From contig JASJCP010000062.1 of the NCBI GenBank assembly GCA_030065935.1, positions 1 to 47,879 of the forward strand: a stretch of 47,879 nt of DNA, given 5' to 3'. This document shows, piece after piece, positions 7,454-16,786 of the stretch. Position 1 is the stretch's first letter. Each line of letters begins with the position of its first letter. Under the pieces are notes generated by a model. The model was not told the origin of the DNA and did no database searches. It saw nothing but the letters and a program-made list of their open reading frames with translations. The position numbers and the translations under genes are program-made. Origin of the DNA: Xenococcaceae cyanobacterium MO_167.B27. GTDB taxonomy: Bacteria > Cyanobacteriota > Cyanobacteriia > Cyanobacteriales > Xenococcaceae.

Positions 7454-8611
7454 ATGCCAGTGAAACACATTCCCCCTGTCGATCTAACCAGACAGCATCA
7501 AGTTATCAGTCAACAAGTAGAAGCTAAAGTTTTAGAAATTCTACGCTCTGGTAAGTATATTGGTGGTGCAACAGTTACAGATTTTGAAAGCCAATTCGCC
7601 CAGTATCATGGTACAAGCTACTGTGTTGCCTGTAACTCTGGTACTGATGCTCTATACATGGCATTGAGAGCTTTAGATATTGGAGAAGGGGATGAAGTGA
7701 TTACTACCCCTTTTACTTTTATTGCTACCTCCGAGGTGATAGTTAGGGTAGGTGCAAAACCAGTCTTTGTGGATATTGATGCAGATACTTTTAACTTAGA
7801 TTTAGCCAAAATTCCAGCAGCTATTACTGAGAAAACCAAAGCCATTATTCCTGTTCACCTATTTGGTCAACCTATAGACATGACTCAATTAATGGCGATC
7901 GCAAAAACCTATAATCTTTATATTATCGAAGATTGCGCCCAAGCAACAGGAGCAACCTGGAATAATCACAAAGTAGGTAGTATTGGTCATGTAGGCTGTT
8001 TTAGTTTCTTTCCCACCAAAAACTTGGGAGGTTGCGGTGATGGGGGTGCATTAACTACTAATGATGTAACCATAGCCAATAAAATTAAACTCCTAAGAGA
8101 GCATGGTTTAGTCAGAGAAACTGGAGCAAAACTCACCTATCGTCATGATTTAACAGGGTTAAATAGCCGTCTCGATGCACTCCAAGCAGCTATTTTAAGT
8201 ATTAAATTACAGTATCTCGACAGTTGGAATAATCAACGACAAGAAGCAGCATCTTATTATCAACAACTACTAGAAAACGTTACTGAAATTAAGTTACCAT
8301 TAGCAGTTTCAGGGGGGGTTAGTGTCTGGAATCAATATACTATTCGTATCCAAGATTCCTCAGAAGAGACAGAATTAAATAGAGATACTCTCCGTAAGAA
8401 ATTACAACAGCAAGGGGTTAGCTCTATGGTTTATTATCCTCTTCCGCTTCATTTACAGCCTGTGTATCAAAATTTTAATTATCAGCGAGGAACTTTACCT
8501 ATAGTAGAACAAGCTGCTGAGGAAGTTTTATCTTTACCAATGTTTCCAGGTATTACAGTAGAAGAGCAACAACAAACCGCTTACTGTCTCAAGGATTGTC
8601 TAGTTTATTAG
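7454..8611 (+). CDS. DegT/DnrJ/EryC1/StrS-family sugar aminotransferase
   Basis: This 385-residue fold-I PLP enzyme is of the type that transaminates keto-sugar nucleotides to amino sugars for polysaccharides, glycans or antibiotics. Visible features are the N-terminal VDLTRQHQVI and SGKYIGGATVTDFE blocks, CVACNSGTDALYMAL for cofactor binding, D160 in EDCAQATGA under the PLP ring, and the Schiff-base K189 in SFFPTKNLGGCGDGG. Length is full for the family. It stands alone about 4 kb before the exopolysaccharide locus, which could supply or use the product, but the substrate cannot be told from sequence. Confidence 0.9.
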   Translation: MPVKHIPPVDLTRQHQVISQQVEAKVLEILRSGKYIGGATVTDFESQFAQYHGTSYCVACNSGTDALYMALRALDIGEGDEVITTPFTFIATSEVIVRVGAKPVFVDIDADTFNLDLAKIPAAITEKTKAIIPVHLFGQPIDMTQLMAIAKTYNLYIIEDCAQATGATWNNHKVGSIGHVGCFSFFPTKNLGGCGDGGALTTNDVTIANKIKLLREHGLVRETGAKLTYRHDLTGLNSRLDALQAAILSIKLQYLDSWNNQRQEAASYYQQLLENVTEIKLPLAVSGGVSVWNQYTIRIQDSSEETELNRDTLRKKLQQQGVSSMVYYPLPLHLQPVYQNFNYQRGTLPIVEQAAEEVLSLPMFPGITVEEQQQTAYCLKDCLVY

Positions 8612-8645
8612 GCAATAGGCAATAGGTAATAGGCAATAGGGAGGA
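8609..8645 (+). repeat. GGCAATA heptamer tandem repeat
   Basis: About five copies of GGCAATA/GGTAATA follow the aminotransferase stop codon directly. It is a short tandem repeat of the type seen elsewhere in the window (2741, 16,728). Confidence 0.85.
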
Positions 8646-8699
8646 GTAGGCAAAATTATACATTTTCCTTTTCACCGTTGTAATTTATCGATGCACCCG

Positions 8700-9710
8700 T
8701 TACAAACTTTCAAAAGCAAGTCCCTCATCTATCCAATCAGAAAGATTAGCTCTTATATTATCTCTTTCTGCTCCTGCTGCTAATATGTATGCACCTGGTT
8801 GTTCGGAATGCCGAAAACGGGAGAATTCCAACCCTAAGCCAGAACCACTACCATAAACATAAAACGCTAAACCCTCTTCTATATAGCTATCAGCCAAGTT
8901 AGCATTATTGATATCTTGTCTTTCTGATTCTCCAACAAAAAGATAACTCCCAGGGGTTTCTACATTTTGGAAACGATAGACGGCATTCAAATCATCGCCA
9001 GAAGTAATGCTAGCTTGAAAAGCAACTCCTTGGTCAATAAAGTTGGAAAAGTTATCTAGAATACTGTCTCTTTCTTCTGTTCCTACATAAATATAAGCCC
9101 CTGGTACATCGGTGTTTTGCAAGCGATAAATAGAAGTAGAAATTCTCGACTCCCCAGGATTAAAAGTTATATTTCCTCCATTTCCTGAACTTGGACTTGC
9201 ATCTATAGTTATAGTTCCTGCATTTCCTGTACCTGTAGTTCCTGCACTTATAGTTGCTCCATTACCATCAGAATTACCATCTTCTTCTGGAAAAATTTGA
9301 GTGACAATATTCTCATCAGTTGTTAAATCCGAAGTATCTAATGTCACTAACCCAGATTCTACTATTTGGATATCGGACTCGCTTTCTAACGTAAGATTAT
9401 CAGTATTTATTGTGATACTACCAGCTGCTGAATTTTCTAAACTATCAATATTGCTTGAATTCGTTACAGTTATATTGTCAGCAAAAATCTCAATATCTCC
9501 CCCGTTAGCAGGGAGGGAACTATTGTTATCTAATAATAAGGAGTCATCAACCTGAATATTAGTATCCATATCAACTCCACCATTAAAAAATATCTCTTCA
9601 TCAATGGGAATGGAAAACTCTGTAAAACTGTAGAATAAGTTTGTGCCTTCTCTGCTTCCTCCTGTGACTGCGCCATCGGGGTTGATGCTGCTAGAGATGA
9701 TGTTATTCAT
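8700..9710 (-). CDS. Shortened adhesin-like protein: TPS-type N-terminus fused to three ~45-residue repeats
   Basis: The 336-residue product opens with SSSINPDGAVTGGSREGTNLFYSFTEFSIP, a close match to the filamentous-haemagglutinin two-partner-secretion domain (GG..GsNLFhSFseFsI). A short beta-helix-like, Asn/Ser/Thr-rich middle follows, then three C-terminal repeats starting near residues 195, 245 and 297 with the pattern YRFQN...PG.YLFVGE.ER..I..N....I.EGLAF. These resemble DUF5648-type repeats found in cyanobacterial extracellular proteins. There is no signal peptide, and an in-frame TAA lies four codons upstream of the Met, so export by the TPS route is doubtful. No TpsB-like pore is nearby. 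It may be a fusion or remnant of a larger adhesin. Confidence 0.65.
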   Translation of the reverse strand: MNNIISSSINPDGAVTGGSREGTNLFYSFTEFSIPIDEEIFFNGGVDMDTNIQVDDSLLLDNNSSLPANGGDIEIFADNITVTNSSNIDSLENSAAGSITINTDNLTLESESDIQIVESGLVTLDTSDLTTDENIVTQIFPEEDGNSDGNGATISAGTTGTGNAGTITIDASPSSGNGGNITFNPGESRISTSIYRLQNTDVPGAYIYVGTEERDSILDNFSNFIDQGVAFQASITSGDDLNAVYRFQNVETPGSYLFVGESERQDINNANLADSYIEEGLAFYVYGSGSGLGLEFSRFRHSEQPGAYILAAGAERDNIRANLSDWIDEGLAFESL

Positions 9711-9835
9711 AAGGCAAGTTTAACTTGTTAATCTTGGTTAACCTTGCTCATAATACACCATACATACAATTGTTCAACATCAGTAGGGATAATTCATGAA
9801 TTAGCCCTACACAGACTATGTCAGAAGCTAAAATT

Positions 9836-10291
9836 TTATCGAGTGAGTAATGGCAAACAGTCCCCTAAACGCTCGTCGATATAGAGAATTTTGGGGTTAG
9901 TTTGGGCTAGATCGATTGCTTCAGTAATAGTATGGGGCTTACTATCTTTAAGGCAAAAGGAGTTAATACCTATTCCATATAGCAACTCAATGACTTCTGG
10001 ATGCTTGCTGTTACTCCAATAAATCAAAACTGTTGCTGGAGAAATTGCTTGAATCATGATCAAGTTTTTCACGTCTGTTGGAGATTCAACATCAAAAAAA
10101 ATGATATCCAGTTTGACTTCAGAATAAATTAGTGAAAATACTTGCTCAAGATGTTCTGCTACGTAAATTCTCTTATTGGGTCGGTTGAGTTCGATGTTTT
10201 TTCCTAAAATAGCACGATCACACTGGTTGGACTCAACAATTAAAATATTTAGAGGTTTATAAGAAAATCTCTTAAAAAGTCTATTAAACAT
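9836..10291 (-). CDS. CheY-like receiver-domain protein, possibly degenerate
   Basis: This 151-residue protein has the overall receiver pattern: LNILIVESNQCDRAILGK at the start (E where receivers usually have the acidic pair DD), a phospho-acceptor-like D in IIFFDVESP, and a K in FCLKDSK near the expected position of the conserved Lys. The segment TVLIYWSNSKHPEV replaces the usual T/S motif region. It has no output domain and no neighbouring kinase. It could be a stand-alone or pseudo-receiver. The family assignment is moderate because the acidic pocket is incomplete. Confidence 0.55.
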   Translation of the reverse strand: MFNRLFKRFSYKPLNILIVESNQCDRAILGKNIELNRPNKRIYVAEHLEQVFSLIYSEVKLDIIFFDVESPTDVKNLIMIQAISPATVLIYWSNSKHPEVIELLYGIGINSFCLKDSKPHTITEAIDLAQTNPKILYIDERLGDCLPLLTR

Positions 10292-10459
10292 TAATAATAT
10301 CTATTATAAGCTAAAGAGTATATTTACTTAGATATTATTACTAAAATCCCCTGCCCTAAGCTAAGCCAGATGTTTCGTTTTACCAAAACTTAATTAAATC
10401 TTGAGATAATAGAAGAGTTTTTTAAGATAATTTGAAGCTAGAGGTCATCGGGAAAAACT

Positions 10460-10852
10460 GTGAACGATCGCTTGAATCAACTACTTCAATACAATATATC
10501 TGGAACAGGCTGTTGGTTAACTGTAATCTTGTTAGCAATTTTCCTCAGTTCTGTAGGACTAGGTTGGATTGTTAACGGTTTCTTTATCTTGTTGGGATTT
10601 TTACTAGTCCTCCCCATCTTGACCATTTGGGGTGTGCAATGGTGGTTAAAACGTAATTTTATCCAAGGTGAATGCCCAGTTTGTAATTATGAGTTTACTG
10701 GATTCAAAAATACAGAATTTAGTTGCCCCAATTGTAGCGAATCATTACAGGTAGTATCAGGACAATTTAGTCGAATTGCTCCCCCTGGAACTATTGATGT
10801 CAACGCGGTAGAAGTCACTACCACCACTCTTGACGAAGAAACCGATAATTAA
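10460..10852 (+). CDS. Membrane protein with C-terminal zinc ribbon, unknown function
   Basis: This 130-residue protein starts at a GTG (10,460), with GAGG 18-21 bases upstream. It has two hydrophobic segments, about residues 17-38 and 40-60, then a cytoplasmic zinc ribbon with the pairs CPVC and CPNC about 20 residues apart, and an acidic, Thr-rich tail. Proteins of this make-up are widespread in cyanobacteria and uncharacterised. It is convergent with the secreted protein gene that follows. Gene reality is well supported by the composition; function is not. Confidence 0.65.
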   Translation: MNDRLNQLLQYNISGTGCWLTVILLAIFLSSVGLGWIVNGFFILLGFLLVLPILTIWGVQWWLKRNFIQGECPVCNYEFTGFKNTEFSCPNCSESLQVVSGQFSRIAPPGTIDVNAVEVTTTTLDEETDN

Positions 10853-10879
10853 TCTCGTCTCACTTTCGTCTTGGGATGG

Positions 10880-11281
10880 TTATCTGCTAGTGGAAATATT
10901 GAGGGTAAATTGATGTCTATTACCAGTGCGATCTCCTACATAAACATTGTAGTTTCCTGGTTCCCAAGACCCAGAAATTTCTGGTACTAATCCAGAACTG
11001 CGATCGCCTAAAGCACAAAATCTCTTACCTGTTCTAGGTTCAACAATAAGTAAAGTAGGTTGACCACCATTAGTTGTTACTGTCAAACGTATATAATTTT
11101 CTCTCTGATTGATTTGCATTCTGTGATTAGGGGTTCTGGAAATAAATCCACAATCCTTACTGTCTATCGAACCTCCAGAATTTCCTCGAATTGGTTGAGT
11201 CCTGACTGAATCAACACTAATAACTGATATCACTGCTGTCAGAAACATAATTCGGAACAATCGAGACACAAATAGTTTCAT
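10880..11281 (-). CDS. Secreted beta-rich protein of unknown function
   Basis: The 133-residue product has an N-terminal signal-like segment (MKLFVSRLFRIMFLTAVISVISV, cleavage probable near residue 28). The mature part is rich in predicted strands, with two Cys (in KDCGFIS and KRFCALGD) that could form a disulfide after export. The block YIRLTVTTNGGQPTLLIVEPRTG and the C-terminal GNYNVYVGDRTGNRHQFTL suggest a small beta-sandwich similar in style to PPC-type domains. I do not recognise the family. It is probably periplasmic or extracellular. Confidence 0.55.
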   Translation of the reverse strand: MKLFVSRLFRIMFLTAVISVISVDSVRTQPIRGNSGGSIDSKDCGFISRTPNHRMQINQRENYIRLTVTTNGGQPTLLIVEPRTGKRFCALGDRSSGLVPEISGSWEPGNYNVYVGDRTGNRHQFTLNISTSR

Positions 11282-11918
11282 ATATTACAAAAATACTCTA
11301 TATAGCTTATTTATAATCTTATTTATAATTGTATTTAATAAGAAGACTCTTTACTATCAACTTAGTTCCAGTTTTGTAACAGTCCCCCTCCCTCGGAATT
11401 CAAAATGGAGGTTTTTATCTAAAGCTCAAATTATACCTATTTTCTGATTTTTTAGGGTTAATTGTAGATTTTAATTTGAGCAACGAAATAGTAAAAATAA
11501 AATCTAGACTGGCAGAAAGCTAACACAATAGACTTCTTGTCTAAATAAATTTTCCATCAATTTCTACCTCACTCACACTCACTACCCCCAACTCTTCGTT
11601 GTCTGGTTCAACCTTTCAATTAGGACTTTTTCAATAATTATAATACTTTGGTGCTGAATTTATTGCCACAAGGTAGCTGGTTAAATATTAGCAATATTAG
11701 AGCTTGAAATTTTTGGCAAAGAATAATTTATGAGGTTTGACAGGATAAAGGTATCATTAAAATGTTGCCATATTAGTAAGAGCCACAATATCTTCTTTGG
11801 GTATTTATGAAGTTAGCACTGAACTTTACTAAAACTTTAAACAATCTGACCTTTTGATACCTTATAAATTTGTGTATCAGGTAAATTCTAAAAACATAAA
11901 TTTAAAGTAATTAATATT
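11282..11918. other. 640-bp promoter-side gap of the exopolysaccharide kinase gene
   Basis: It is AT-rich with no credible coding frame. It must carry the promoters of the secreted protein (leftward) and of the Wzc-like kinase (rightward). No hairpin, operator or riboswitch was evident to me. Confidence 0.4.
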
Positions 11919-14132
11919 ATGTCTAACTCTAATATAAACAGTAATTATAGTCCTAATAAGGTCGCGTATAATCAAAATCCTGTAGAATCTAGGAAAACTA
12001 CTGGTGTTGACATCATTAATTATCTTGAAAAACTCAAAAGACGTTGGAAACCAGCATTAGCAGTATTTTTGCTGACTGTAGGAGCAACAGTAGCAGCCAG
12101 TAGTTTGTTAAAGAAACAGTATCAAGCAGAAGGGAAATTGCTCTTTAAGTCTAACTCTACACAAAATAGTCCTTTTGTTGAAGGAGCAGGAGAAATAAAG
12201 AATGTTCCCAACAATCAAACCAGCCTTCTGACTCAACAACAAATTATATCTTCGCGCCATGTATTGCAACAAACCATTGAGGCTTTAAAACTGAAAAATG
12301 AAGCAGGAGAGCCAATGCTACCAGAAGCATTGAAGCAAAAATTACAAGTAAAAATTGAGGATGGTAGTGATGTAATCAAGATTGGTTATAAAGGTGAAGA
12401 CCCTTACAATGCCACGAAGATAGTCAATACCCTGATGGATGTATATATTGGGGAGCGAATTCGCAGTAATAAATCTCAAACAGCCAATGCAGACAGTTTT
12501 GTTAATAATCAAATTCCTCAAGTAGAACAAAACCTGAAAAAGTACGAGTCAATCTTACAAGACTTTCGAGAGAAAAATAATATAGTCGATATCAAGGAAG
12601 AGAAAAGAGTTTTAGTAAGTGAACTAGGAAATCTCAATCGCCAAATTGCTACTGTTGGTGCAGATTTAAAAGGTACTCAAGCTCAAACTTCCGCTTTACA
12701 AAGTCAATTAGGATTAAGTCTCAATCAAGCAATCGCAGTTGAACAATTGGGCAATTCCCCCACTATTCACAGTGTTCTGACTCAATTAGCCCAGACAGAA
12801 AGCGAACTAGCTGAAGAAAGAAAACGCTTTAAGGATAATCACCCCAGTATTGTCAGTTTACAAGACAAAAAAGCCAGCTTAAATCAGTATTTGCAGCAAG
12901 CTATCAGTAACAGTGTAGGAAAAGGAGTCAAAGTATCAGAAGGGTTACTCCAAAGTGATAGTGTGAAACAAAACCCCCTAGACCGATTCATTACCCTCAA
13001 AATTGAAGAATTAAGCCAGCAAAGACAATTAGCTTCTCTCTATCAATATCAAGAAGTATATCGGAAAAGAGCGAAAGAATTACCGCGATTGGAGCAAAAA
13101 GAGCAAGAGATGGAGCGATATCTAGATAATGCTCGTGAAAATTACGACAATCTCCTTACTACCCAGCAAGAAATTCAAATTCTCCAAAATCAGCAACCAG
13201 AAAATGTGGAAATCATTGAAGTTGCTACAGTTCCTAACAAAGGTAGTTCTGGCAAAATGGCTTTGATAGTTCTAGGGATTATTTTGGCACTATTTCTCTC
13301 CAACTTCACCGCCATATTACTAGAAATGCAAGACCGCAGTCTCAAAACTATCAATGAAATTAAACAAAAACTACCCTACAACGTCTTGGGGATGATTCCT
13401 TTTGACCCAGAAGCAGACCACCAAGGTATTGTAGTTCAAAGGGAACCAGACTCTTTTGCCAGCGAAATCTATCGCATAATTCAGGCGAATCTGAAATTTG
13501 TTACTTCCCAACAACCCCCCAAAGTAATTTTAGTAACGAGTTCCGTCCCTGGAGAAGGAAAATCCACCGTTACCGCCAATTTATCCGCTGCGATAGCTCA
13601 ACTCGGTCGCCGAGTCCTCTTAATAGATGGAGACTTGAGACGCTCCCATCAACATAAACTTTGGGGAACAACTAATGGTCTAGGAATTAAAGATGTCATC
13701 ACTAAAAAAGCCGTCTTTAAAGAAGTGATATCTCAACCCATGAGTAAACTAGATTTGCTCACCCCTGGGATAATTCCCGGCAATCCCCTGGCTATATTAG
13801 ATTCAGCAGAGATGGCAGAACTAGTCGCCCTTGGAAGAAGAGACTATGAAATAGTACTAATAGATGCACCACCCTTACCTGTTACCGCAGATGTTCTAAC
13901 CTTGAGTAAATTAGCCGACGGAATTATTTTTGTTAGTCGCCCAGGAGTAGTAGAACAAGAAAGTGCGGAATTAGCTAAAGAGATTCTAACCAACACAGGA
14001 CAGAAAATTTTGGGAATAACTATTAATGGGGTAAATCCCCAAGACTTTGACCGCTATTCCTATTATGGCAAGTATGGTAAGGGTTACTTTCACTCCAATT
14101 CATCTTCCCAAATGGCGATCGCTCCTCACTAA
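11919..14132 (+). CDS. Wzc-like polysaccharide copolymerase / BY-type tyrosine autokinase
   Basis: This 737-residue inner-membrane protein fuses a chain-length determinant (Wzz) domain to a bacterial tyrosine kinase, and should control polymer length and export of capsule or exopolysaccharide. It has TM1 at about 44-64, a long periplasmic coiled coil with QQEIQILQNQQPENVEII, and TM2 around 445-467. The kinase shows Walker A SSVPGEGKST (541-550), Walker A' LLIDGDLRR (567-575), Walker B IVLIDAPP (645-652), and a C-terminal Tyr cluster (Y713, Y715, Y716, Y719, Y723) for autophosphorylation. Four exopolysaccharide genes lie just downstream on the other strand. No outer-membrane Wza or phosphatase is in the window. 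Confidence 0.92.
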   Translation: MSNSNINSNYSPNKVAYNQNPVESRKTTGVDIINYLEKLKRRWKPALAVFLLTVGATVAASSLLKKQYQAEGKLLFKSNSTQNSPFVEGAGEIKNVPNNQTSLLTQQQIISSRHVLQQTIEALKLKNEAGEPMLPEALKQKLQVKIEDGSDVIKIGYKGEDPYNATKIVNTLMDVYIGERIRSNKSQTANADSFVNNQIPQVEQNLKKYESILQDFREKNNIVDIKEEKRVLVSELGNLNRQIATVGADLKGTQAQTSALQSQLGLSLNQAIAVEQLGNSPTIHSVLTQLAQTESELAEERKRFKDNHPSIVSLQDKKASLNQYLQQAISNSVGKGVKVSEGLLQSDSVKQNPLDRFITLKIEELSQQRQLASLYQYQEVYRKRAKELPRLEQKEQEMERYLDNARENYDNLLTTQQEIQILQNQQPENVEIIEVATVPNKGSSGKMALIVLGIILALFLSNFTAILLEMQDRSLKTINEIKQKLPYNVLGMIPFDPEADHQGIVVQREPDSFASEIYRIIQANLKFVTSQQPPKVILVTSSVPGEGKSTVTANLSAAIAQLGRRVLLIDGDLRRSHQHKLWGTTNGLGIKDVITKKAVFKEVISQPMSKLDLLTPGIIPGNPLAILDSAEMAELVALGRRDYEIVLIDAPPLPVTADVLTLSKLADGIIFVSRPGVVEQESAELAKEILTNTGQKILGITINGVNPQDFDRYSYYGKYGKGYFHSNSSSQMAIAPH

Positions 14133-14148
14133 CAATAGACTGTATAAG

Positions 14149-14210
14149 AGTCCTCTTGAGAGGACTTTTCTGTAAAGCGCCAAGAAATTTATTTTTTGGT
14201 GATTTATTGC
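14149..14210. repeat. Two-hairpin intergenic repeat, copy 2
   Basis: This is the same order as the copy at 6475: AGTCCTCT-TG-AGAGGACT (14,149-14,166), then CCAAGAAA-TTTA-TTTTTTGG (14,180-14,199) with one changed base in the second stem, then GTGATTTATTGC. It lies between the stop of the autokinase and the convergent GT2 gene, where it could act as a terminator, though copy 1 is not in a convergent gap. Confidence 0.65.
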
Positions 14211-14408
14211 TTTGGGTAATTTCTGAGAAAGGTTATACCAATTTTCAACAAGACAGATAAAACACTTAGCTCAATTTACTGGTACATTCTTTGATGGAAA
14301 TCACCTTGGTGCAAGAGGTCAGTTTAAACAAAAAAAGTCTTCCAAAAAAGCTATTAGACCTAGTCAATAACTTACTATAATCCAAGTTAATTATTGATTA
14401 ATAATTCT

Positions 14409-15392
14409 TCAGGCACGATAATAGCGATCGCTAATATAGCGGTTTAATTTTCTTTCAATAGTGATCAGCATCTTCTCCAACCAAGTAGCATAACCACCGA
14501 AAGATAGTTGCTTGACTACAGGATGTAAGAATACTTGATGACGACGGTGTCCTAAACTGTTGTCTCGTTTTTTGAAATATTTATCTTTTTTGGTAACCTT
14601 CCATTTTTGAGAAAAATGTTTGAGACTGGCTACTTCCCACTCATCGCTCCAGCGCAACATAAAATAGGGAATATCCGACATAGCAAAACTTTTAGCGGGT
14701 ACATAAGTAATTACGGAATCAGGTTCGCAATAGATTTCTCCCCCTGCATTTGCTACTGTTAGACAAAAATCGATATGTTCACGAGTACTGAGCAGTTTTT
14801 CATCTAACTTTCCAACAGTCTCAAAAATATTAGTACGGACTAACATACAGTGAAACTTAGCAAATTCACAATTACGACGGTGCAATTGGGATTTAACCTC
14901 AGCAACAGGACGATTTACGAAGTAGTGTTTTTCATGAACTTTTCGGCGAGTTCTTTCGTTCTTAACTTCGATAATGATTCTCGCTTCTCCTCCTGCTAAA
15001 TGCACTTTAGAATAGCGTTGTTGACCGATACAAACCAGAGGACAAACCACAGATGCTTTAGTTTCTTCTGCACAATTAACTAATTTTTCTAGCCAACCTG
15101 GTTCAACATATACATCATTGTCGATAAACACTAAGTATTCTGTATCTACCGCAGCTAAACCCAGATTTCTCGCCTGATTAGGAGATATATATTCTTCTGT
15201 ACGAATTAGCTTAAAGTTATTTTCTTGAGATTTTTCCTTTAGATAGTCTCGAACATTTGGGGGAGAATTGCCATCAACATAAACTAAAGAAAAAGGATAG
15301 TTAGTGTTAGCGTAAATACTTTCTAGAGATTCCCTGCTATAACTAAAACGTTCTCTTGGGGATACCACTATAGTTACTTGTGGTTTATTCAT
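14409..15392 (-). CDS. GT2-family glycosyltransferase
   Basis: This 327-residue GT-A enzyme has an N-terminal PQVTIVVSPRERFSYSRESLESI block, LVYVDGNSPPNV, NQARNLGLAAVDTEYLVFIDND with the DXD-type metal motif (DND), and CPLVCIG. A C-terminal basic region follows with Arg and Lys runs. It should transfer a sugar from a nucleotide donor to a growing polysaccharide at the inner membrane; it lacks predicted membrane segments of its own. It is the last gene of the minus-strand group 19,490-14,409 and is 47 bp from the GT4 gene. Substrate is unknown. Confidence 0.88.
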   Translation of the reverse strand: MNKPQVTIVVSPRERFSYSRESLESIYANTNYPFSLVYVDGNSPPNVRDYLKEKSQENNFKLIRTEEYISPNQARNLGLAAVDTEYLVFIDNDVYVEPGWLEKLVNCAEETKASVVCPLVCIGQQRYSKVHLAGGEARIIIEVKNERTRRKVHEKHYFVNRPVAEVKSQLHRRNCEFAKFHCMLVRTNIFETVGKLDEKLLSTREHIDFCLTVANAGGEIYCEPDSVITYVPAKSFAMSDIPYFMLRWSDEWEVASLKHFSQKWKVTKKDKYFKKRDNSLGHRRHQVFLHPVVKQLSFGGYATWLEKMLITIERKLNRYISDRYYRA

Positions 15393-15439
15393 TGTTTTGG
15401 TTCTCCGTAATTTGATGATTTTTCTAGTACTTCTAAGAA

Positions 15440-16657
15440 CTAAACAGCGACAACTTTCATTTGGGGCTGCTCAGAACTCGATAAAACTTGACTATAAATT
15501 TTTGCCCAATTATCTTGTTCGATACTAGGATTTAGTTCTTCCAGAACTTTTTGTTTAGCTAATTTGCCAAAAGTTTCTCTGATTTCTGGGTGAGCAATTA
15601 ATTTCGCGATCGCAGATGCTAATTCTTCACTAGAATAGGGGTTAACTAACAAACCATTAACACCATGTTCAATAATTTCGCCAATAGCATCTACATTAGT
15701 TCCTAGTACTGCTTTTTCCGCTAACATAGCTTCTAATAAAGCATTAGGACAGCCATCATTTAAAGAAGGAATAGCAAAGATATCAATGTGAGGTAAATAA
15801 GCTAAGGCTTCTTCTCGGCTAATTTTTCCTGTAATCACAATTTTATCTAACAGACCACTATTAGATAGTTCTTGTTTCCAGTATTCTCTTTCTTTTTCGA
15901 CAAATGCTCCCACAAATAAAAGAGTGAATTCTGTTTCTAAATTCTGACAAGCATCTAATAAATATTCAATGCCTTTCTTATCGCGGAAATTTCCGACAGA
16001 GCCAATAACTGTACCTTGTAATTTGTCTATATTATCTGGGGTTGGTAAGCTAGCAAAATCAACAGGAGCAATGGAATTTAAGAAAGCGGAAGATTTATAA
16101 GTAATTGCAGGAGTAAATAATCTAGCGCGGTGCATTAAATCTTGACTTACAAAAGTAGTCCAAGAAGAATTTTCCAAAGTCCAAGCAATTTGCTTTTGTT
16201 GCTTACTATCAAAAATATGTTTGTGTAAATCTGCGCCACGAACACTATTAATAGCTGCTATGCCGTTTTCTTTAGCTAACATGGTGGTTAAAAAACCAGT
16301 TTCGTTAATAAAGAAAGCATGAACTACATCAAACTGATATTTCTTATGGAGATTATTTAACTGTCCATAGACATCCATTATATAGTCTTGATCCTGAGCC
16401 ACAGTAGAACGAACAGCAGGGTATAAACGATGAACAATAATGCCATCTTGTTCGCTAGTTTCACATTTAGAGCGACGGAATTCTCCTGCTTGAGCTAGTT
16501 TTTTTTCGTTACGAAATACAGAACGAAATACTGCTACATGAACTTCATAACCCAACTCTTTTAATAGTAAAGAAATACGTTTTGCAGATACTCCTACACC
16601 TCCAACATCAGGAGGAAATTGGTGGACGGTTAGACAAATTGTTGTGTTGTTAATCAT
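15440..16657 (-). CDS. GT4-family glycosyltransferase
   Basis: This 405-residue GT-B retaining glycosyltransferase begins CLTVHQFPPDVGGVGVSAKRIS (the GGVG N-terminal donor loop) and has VIGSVGNFRDKKGIEYLLDA in the C-terminal Rossmann half, and FAIPSLNDGCPNALLEAMLAEKAVLGTNVDAIGEII, the GT4 E-x7-E region. It probably builds the exopolysaccharide repeat unit or a lipid-linked intermediate. It sits between the ugd-like gene (129-bp gap) and the GT2 gene (47-bp gap), so co-transcription is likely. Donor and acceptor cannot be told. Confidence 0.92.
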   Translation of the reverse strand: MINNTTICLTVHQFPPDVGGVGVSAKRISLLLKELGYEVHVAVFRSVFRNEKKLAQAGEFRRSKCETSEQDGIIVHRLYPAVRSTVAQDQDYIMDVYGQLNNLHKKYQFDVVHAFFINETGFLTTMLAKENGIAAINSVRGADLHKHIFDSKQQKQIAWTLENSSWTTFVSQDLMHRARLFTPAITYKSSAFLNSIAPVDFASLPTPDNIDKLQGTVIGSVGNFRDKKGIEYLLDACQNLETEFTLLFVGAFVEKEREYWKQELSNSGLLDKIVITGKISREEALAYLPHIDIFAIPSLNDGCPNALLEAMLAEKAVLGTNVDAIGEIIEHGVNGLLVNPYSSEELASAIAKLIAHPEIRETFGKLAKQKVLEELNPSIEQDNWAKIYSQVLSSSEQPQMKVVAV

Positions 16658-16786
16658 GATTTTTGCGTCCTTTTATTGTCTATGTAGGTAAAATTTTTAA
16701 TAGAAAGTAATGATAGTAAAGAAAAAGTAATAGGCAATAGGAAGTGAATATTAGTTATTACTTATTACTTCTTCCTTAAAATACAT

